From Lachnospiraceae bacterium UBA3632 (GTDB lineage Bacteria; Bacillota; Clostridia; Lachnospirales; Lachnospiraceae): DNA of 51,410 nucleotides. This document shows positions 48,072 through 51,410 of the stretch, piece by piece. The position numbers and the translations under genes were made by a program. The notes beneath the pieces are model-generated. The model searched no databases and had not been told where the DNA came from. It worked only from the letters and a program-made list of their open reading frames with translations. Location: the NCBI GenBank assembly GCA_002373975.1, contig DFKZ01000135.1:1-51410 (forward strand), in the 5' to 3' direction. How positions within the stretch are numbered: the first letter of the stretch is position 1; every line of letters starts with the position of its first letter.

Positions 48072-48099
48072 TTCAAAATCATATAAGGAGAACGTGAAA

Positions 48100-49164
48100 A
48101 TGAATATTGGAAGTAAGATCAAAGCACTCAGACTAAAGGCAAGTACAACCCAGGAGGCGCTGGCAGATGCGCTCGGTGTAAGCAGCCAGTCTATTTCTAA
48201 ATGGGAGAACAATATATGCGCGCCGGACATAGCACTGCTCCCGGCTATCTCGGAATTCTTTGGGGTTACGATTGATGAGCTGTTTGACTTATCTGTGGAA
48301 CAGAAACTTCACCGTATTGAGAACATGCTCGATTATGAAAATGAACTTTCAGATGAAGTGTTTAATAATACGAAAGAGTTCCTGCTGGATATAAAAGATG
48401 AGTATGATGAAAGCCACCCGGACAGGATGGATGGCAGGATTTACACCTTTTTGGGACATCTTTATCATCACAGAATGGTCAGCGACAGCAGATATGTCAG
48501 CCTGTACGCAAGAAAAGCAATGGATCTTCACCCAAACGCGAAAGAAGATCAGTGGCTCCTTCAGAAGAGTGAAGGCGCATATATCTGGGATTGGAACGCC
48601 AGACAGCATAACAGCACAATAGATTTCTTCAGGGGATTGGTAGAGAAATATCCTGAGATCGGAAGAAATTATCTGTTCCTTATAGACAACCTGATCGCAG
48701 ACCATCGCACAAAGGAAGCTGCAGAGTATCTGGATTCTTATTCGAAACTTTCTGATCACAAAAAAGTTCTTATTCCGGTATATGAAGCATATATCGCATT
48801 TGCAGAATACCGGGCTGAAGAAGCATGGAAAATAGTATCCGACATAGAAGAAAAGTACCCTGACAGCTATGATGCGTTGTTTGAAGTTGCAGGCATATAC
48901 GCATCAAATGCAAGGTATGATGAGGCTTTGGAAAGATATCACAGAGCCGAGGAAATATGTGTAACCGACCATAAAGAACATGTCTGCATGGATCATCTTC
49001 AGGCGCAGGCAAGGATATATGAAATACTCGGAAAATATGAAGATGCCATCAGATATGTGGAACTGCAGATCAACTTTTTGAAGGAGGAGTGGAATATCAC
49101 TGAAGGAGCAGATGTTGACGCTCTTCAGGATGAAAAGAAGCGACTCATAGATAAGATAAAATAA
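48100..49164 (+). CDS. XRE-family regulator with TPR-like C-terminus
   Basis: The 354-residue protein has an N-terminal XRE helix-turn-helix (about 4-62: LRLKASTTQEALADALGVS, SISKWENNICAPDIALL) followed by a linker and a helical region. From about 200 on, it contains paired-helix repeats (EAAEYLDSYSKL, AWKIVSDIEEKYPDSYDAL, YDEALERYHRAEEI, YEDAIRYVELQINF) typical of TPR domains. This is the RRNPP-like or Rgg/PlcR-type architecture that may respond to a peptide, though that is inference. ATG 48100 has AAGGAG 9 bases upstream. An XRE-like microORF precedes it. Confidence 0.9.
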   Translation: MNIGSKIKALRLKASTTQEALADALGVSSQSISKWENNICAPDIALLPAISEFFGVTIDELFDLSVEQKLHRIENMLDYENELSDEVFNNTKEFLLDIKDEYDESHPDRMDGRIYTFLGHLYHHRMVSDSRYVSLYARKAMDLHPNAKEDQWLLQKSEGAYIWDWNARQHNSTIDFFRGLVEKYPEIGRNYLFLIDNLIADHRTKEAAEYLDSYSKLSDHKKVLIPVYEAYIAFAEYRAEEAWKIVSDIEEKYPDSYDALFEVAGIYASNARYDEALERYHRAEEICVTDHKEHVCMDHLQAQARIYEILGKYEDAIRYVELQINFLKEEWNITEGADVDALQDEKKRLIDKIK

Positions 49165-49179
49165 GGGGAGAGATAACCG

Positions 49180-49689
49180 TTGGATAAGTGGCTTGAAAAC
49201 AAACAATTACCGAATCATTTAATCTCAGCATGCGGGCTTGTTCGCAAGGATGGACTCGTCTTGCTGATATATAACCAGAAGTGAGGCTGGGAACTTCCCG
49301 GAGGAACTATGGAACAGGGAGAGACAATTCCCGAAGCACTTAAAAGAGAAGTTTACGAAGAATCAGGAATTGTTTGTGAACCTGAGCATTTCGTCGGAGT
49401 ATATCAGAATTTAATATTAAAGGATGGCTTTGGCCCATTAGAGGGGATGAAGATACCGCCTATCATCAATTTGGGATTCATTTGCAGATATGTCGATGGA
49501 GAAGCTGCAATATCGGATGAATCAGAAGATGTGCGTTGGGTAACTCCGGAAGAAGCGGTACGTATGGTGACGCATCCTTTATATGCAAAACGATTGGAAG
49601 ATATGCTGAAATATGACGGATCTGTTGTATTCTCATCTTATGAATATGACGACAAAACCGCGGTGTACAGAGAGGATGAGAGATATTAA
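49180..49689 (+). pseudogene. Nudix hydrolase with in-frame TGA at codon 35
   Basis: The frame from TTG 49180 (GGGGAG upstream) runs 170 codons to 49689, with a single TGA at 49282-49284. Before it: SACGLVRKDGLVLLIYNQK; after it: GWELPGG, so the stop replaces what is usually Arg or Lys. The Nudix box is intact after the stop: G-x5-E-x7-REVYEESGI, starting at GTMEQGE. Nudix enzymes hydrolyse nucleoside diphosphate-linked compounds. The visible fragment after the stop starts at ATG 49309 and lacks the first strand of the fold, so activity is doubtful. One base change would restore the gene (for example TGA from CGA). Confidence 0.8.
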
Positions 49690-49865
49690 TTGGTATTGCC
49701 GGAAAAGATGGTCAAGGTTATCCCAACCCGGAGATTACTCAGGGCGTTATAGATATACTCGGTAAGTGATTGTTGGAAATTATGGCCGTGGGTAACAATC
49801 CTTACTAACTCTTTTACCGGACTAAAGAAGGATATCGACGGGTTACCAACAGACTACGATAGCGT

Positions 49866-50087
49866 ATGATAACAATAAAAGAATCAACAATCGATGATAT
49901 CAAGAACATACAGAGCCTCTGGGCAGATGCGGATGTAATGAAGCACATCTGGCCTGGCGGATTACAGGAAACTGGGGAAGGCGTGCGAGCATGGCTAAAC
50001 AGATTCATTACTTCACGCCCCAAGCAAAACCACTTTTCAATTTTAGAAGATCCTTCAGGTAAAGCCATAAAAATCTTTGCAGTTTAA
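49866..50087 (+). pseudogene. Truncated GNAT acetyltransferase
   Basis: A 73-residue ORF matches the start of GNAT proteins (MITIKESTIDDIKNIQSLW, then WLNRFITSRP) but ends at about residue 55 of the family and turns into LEDPSGKAIKIFAV. The acetyl-CoA loop and the rest of the domain are absent, as full GNAT proteins have 150-180 residues. It may be another internal-deletion product, with the tail derived from a later part or another gene. No ribosome binding site is clear. Confidence 0.5.
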
Positions 50088-50162
50088 TGTTCTATGAGGT
50101 TATTGGCTGAAACATTAGTTCAATTACAGTTTTACGTTTTATGAAAAATCTTAAAAAGTATA

Positions 50163-50193
50163 TTGACTCTCACATTATGTGAGGGATTATCGT
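50163..50193 (+). promoter_or_regulatory. MerR-type promoter with 19-base spacer and palindrome
   Basis: TTGACT (50163-50168) and TATCGT (50188-50193) are 19 bases apart. The spacer begins with a perfect 15-base palindrome, CTCACAT-T-ATGTGAG (50169-50183). A long spacer with an internal palindrome is the hallmark of MerR-controlled promoters, so the MerR gene 50 bases downstream likely regulates itself. Confidence 0.75.
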
Positions 50194-50234
50194 TGTAGTG
50201 AGCTCAAGAAAAACATCCATGGAGGTAGGAACAA

Positions 50235-51038
50235 ATGCTTAAAATAGGCGAATTTTCAAAACTATCCAGAGTAAGTATCAGGATGTTACGTCACTATGAT
50301 GATATCGGACTTTTGAAACCGGCTGAAATCGATAATTTTACCGGGTACCGCTATTATCATGAGGAACAGCTTTTTACCATCGGAAGAATCACATCCTTAA
50401 AGGATATGGGTTTTGCTCTTGCGGACATCATCAAAATCCTTGACTGTTACGACGATAAAGAAAAGATGGATGCCTTTTTGTCGGAAAGACAGAAAGAATT
50501 ATCAAAGCTTTCTAAAGAGACGGAATACAAGCTGATGCTTCTGGAAACAGCACGAAAGAGGCTGAGGAAGGAGCAGAATATGAGTTTTGATGTAACGGTA
50601 AAAACAATCCCGGAAAGGTATGCGGCCACAGTTCAGATGTTGGTTCCTCATTACGAGGATGAGGGAATGCTGTGGAATACCATGATGAGTGAGTGTAGAA
50701 ATTTGGTACCGGCAGATCCGTGTCTTGCGGCAGCGGAATTTCTTGATGACGAATACAGGGAAGAAAATGTTGAGATCATTACATGGATGACCGTAAACGG
50801 TTCTTACACTGATACGGAACACGTGAAGTTCAAGACACTTCCGGCTGTGAAGGTTGCAAGCTGTATCATTAAGGGCAGCTATGATCAGATGGGTGAAGCA
50901 TATGCCACAGTAGCAGCATGGATCAAGGCAAACGGATATAAGATGAATGGACATATGTTCAATATATATCATGTGAGTCCGGCGCAGACACAGAATCCCG
51001 ATGAGTATGTGACGGAGGCTTGTTTCCCGGTGGAGTAA
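50235..51038 (+). CDS. MerR-family regulator with GyrI-like effector-binding domain
   Basis: The 267-residue protein has an N-terminal MerR winged helix (about 2-70: KIGEFSKLSRVSIRMLRHYDDIGLLKP, TGYRYYHEEQLFTIGRI), a coiled-coil helix (about 75-115), and a C-terminal GyrI/AraC-E-like domain (about 120-267) of the BmrR/TipA type that binds small, often cationic, drugs. The target besides its own promoter is unknown, since no transporter is adjacent. GGAGG stands 9 bases before the ATG. It is autoregulated through the 19-base-spacer promoter. Confidence 0.93.
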   Translation: MLKIGEFSKLSRVSIRMLRHYDDIGLLKPAEIDNFTGYRYYHEEQLFTIGRITSLKDMGFALADIIKILDCYDDKEKMDAFLSERQKELSKLSKETEYKLMLLETARKRLRKEQNMSFDVTVKTIPERYAATVQMLVPHYEDEGMLWNTMMSECRNLVPADPCLAAAEFLDDEYREENVEIITWMTVNGSYTDTEHVKFKTLPAVKVASCIIKGSYDQMGEAYATVAAWIKANGYKMNGHMFNIYHVSPAQTQNPDEYVTEACFPVE

Positions 51039-51045
51039 ATTCAAT

Positions 51046-51079
51046 CTATGCCAAGGGGCTTAATCGCTCCTTGGCATAG
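51046..51079 (+). terminator. Intrinsic terminator after the MerR gene
   Basis: CTATGCCAAGG (51046-51056) pairs with CCTTGGCATAG (51069-51079); inner GGC/GCT pairs extend it. The following tract is TGTTGTTA rather than a pure T-run, so efficiency is uncertain. Confidence 0.6.
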
Positions 51080-51384
51080 TGTTGTTAGGATACATAGTCT
51101 TGGAACTGCCTCTTTTGCACTTTCATCATATCCATTGGTTTGATATAATAAAATCCAATGATATATGGGAAAATAATGGGATTGTAAGGGATGGTGGCAA
51201 GATTATAATCGGTGATGTGGCTTTCAAAAACCAGGATGAATTGGACGTATGCAAAAAAGATTGTGGCGACGAATGGGATGATGATGAAATCTATTGTGTT
51301 GCTGATGATTTAAAAGAAGAATTTCCAAATCTAACATTTGAGAAAATGACGTTTTGTTCCGGGATTTTGATGTTATCCAGATAA
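51079..51384 (+). CDS. Short hypothetical ORF, true start uncertain
   Basis: The frame is open from a GTG at 51079 to a TAA at 51384 (101 codons), but that GTG lies at the end of the terminator stem, so the real start must be further in. An extended -10 (TGATATAAT, hexamer 51145-51150) suggests transcription begins near 51157. The readable part is IIIGDVAFKNQDELDVC and an acidic Asp/Glu region (GDEWDDDEIY). No family recognised; it could be a remnant. The frame has no clear start codon with a ribosome binding site after 51157. Confidence 0.3.
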   Translation: MLLGYIVLELPLLHFHHIHWFDIIKSNDIWENNGIVRDGGKIIIGDVAFKNQDELDVCKKDCGDEWDDDEIYCVADDLKEEFPNLTFEKMTFCSGILMLSR

Positions 51385-51410
51385 GTTCCGATTGAACAAA
51401 ATCGCTGCGC

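Noticed and set aside
49690..49865. Fragments reading GKDGQGYPNPEITQGV and TGLKKDIDGLPTDYDS
   Set aside because: Both look protein-like and end in stops, so they may be C-terminal scraps of lost genes, but neither matches a family I can name and no start signals are seen.
1..51410. CRISPR arrays, rRNA, complete tRNA genes, insertion sequences
   Set aside because: No regularly spaced repeats, no cloverleaf with all arms, and no transposase or integrase motifs were found on either strand.

Overview
The window looks like chromosomal DNA of an anaerobic Firmicute, most likely a Lachnospiraceae member related to Butyrivibrio. This is an inference from gene content, moderate GC, strong AGGAGG-type ribosome binding sites, extended -10 promoters (TGnTATAAT) and lipoprotein-rich surface genes. 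No rRNA, complete tRNA, CRISPR array, transposase or integrase was seen.

Layout. (1) 1-2650 is a decayed accessory stretch: a P-loop ATPase cut by the window edge, a GNAT acetyltransferase, a deoxyinosine DNA glycosylase, and several very short ORFs that look like known families with their middles deleted. (2) 2400-5000 holds a RsgA-type GTPase behind a leader ORF and terminator, then peptidase T. (3) 5076-9000 is a polar amino-acid ABC transporter with a structured leader, plus an EamA permease. (4) 9000-19340 carries a DUF3048 lipoprotein, an MtaD-like deaminase, exonuclease III, a SUV3-like RNA helicase, glucose-6-phosphate isomerase, and an MBOAT/DHHW pair for surface polysaccharide O-acylation. 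(5) 19340-23170 holds an M18 aminopeptidase and the AmmeMemoRadiSam genes. (6) 23270-26980 is a ferrous iron operon (feoA-feoA-feoB and a Cys-rich membrane protein) behind a consensus promoter and two matching palindromes. (7) 27140-36070 is an L-rhamnose unit: GntR regulator, LplABC-type transporter, rhaD-rhaA-rhaB and a divergent AraC regulator. (8) 36080-45090 has a membrane-anchored XRE regulator, a FecR lipoprotein, a two-component system facing a MacB/Bce-like ABC exporter, and a lipoprotein with zinc-ribbon-like repeats. (9) 45090-51410 is a second decayed accessory stretch: microORFs, a tRNA-Gly 3' fragment, an AbrB/PIN toxin-antitoxin pair with twin operators, an unrecognised YHAS protein, an XRE-TPR regulator, a Nudix gene with an internal stop, a truncated GNAT and a MerR regulator.

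The most unusual theme is in the two accessory ends. Several ORFs of 19-80 codons appear to join the first codons of a known family (TfoX, tautomerase, GNAT, perhaps XRE) in frame to later or final codons of the same family. Three sit directly behind copies of one promoter/leader cassette (1312, 2317, 45639), and each is followed on the same strand by another gene or gene remnant. A simple reading is that the first gene of each small operon was hollowed out while promoter, ribosome binding site, start and stop were kept, so translation still feeds the downstream gene. Whether the microproteins do anything is unknown.

Function assignments rest on reading motifs by eye. No database search, alignment or fold prediction was run.
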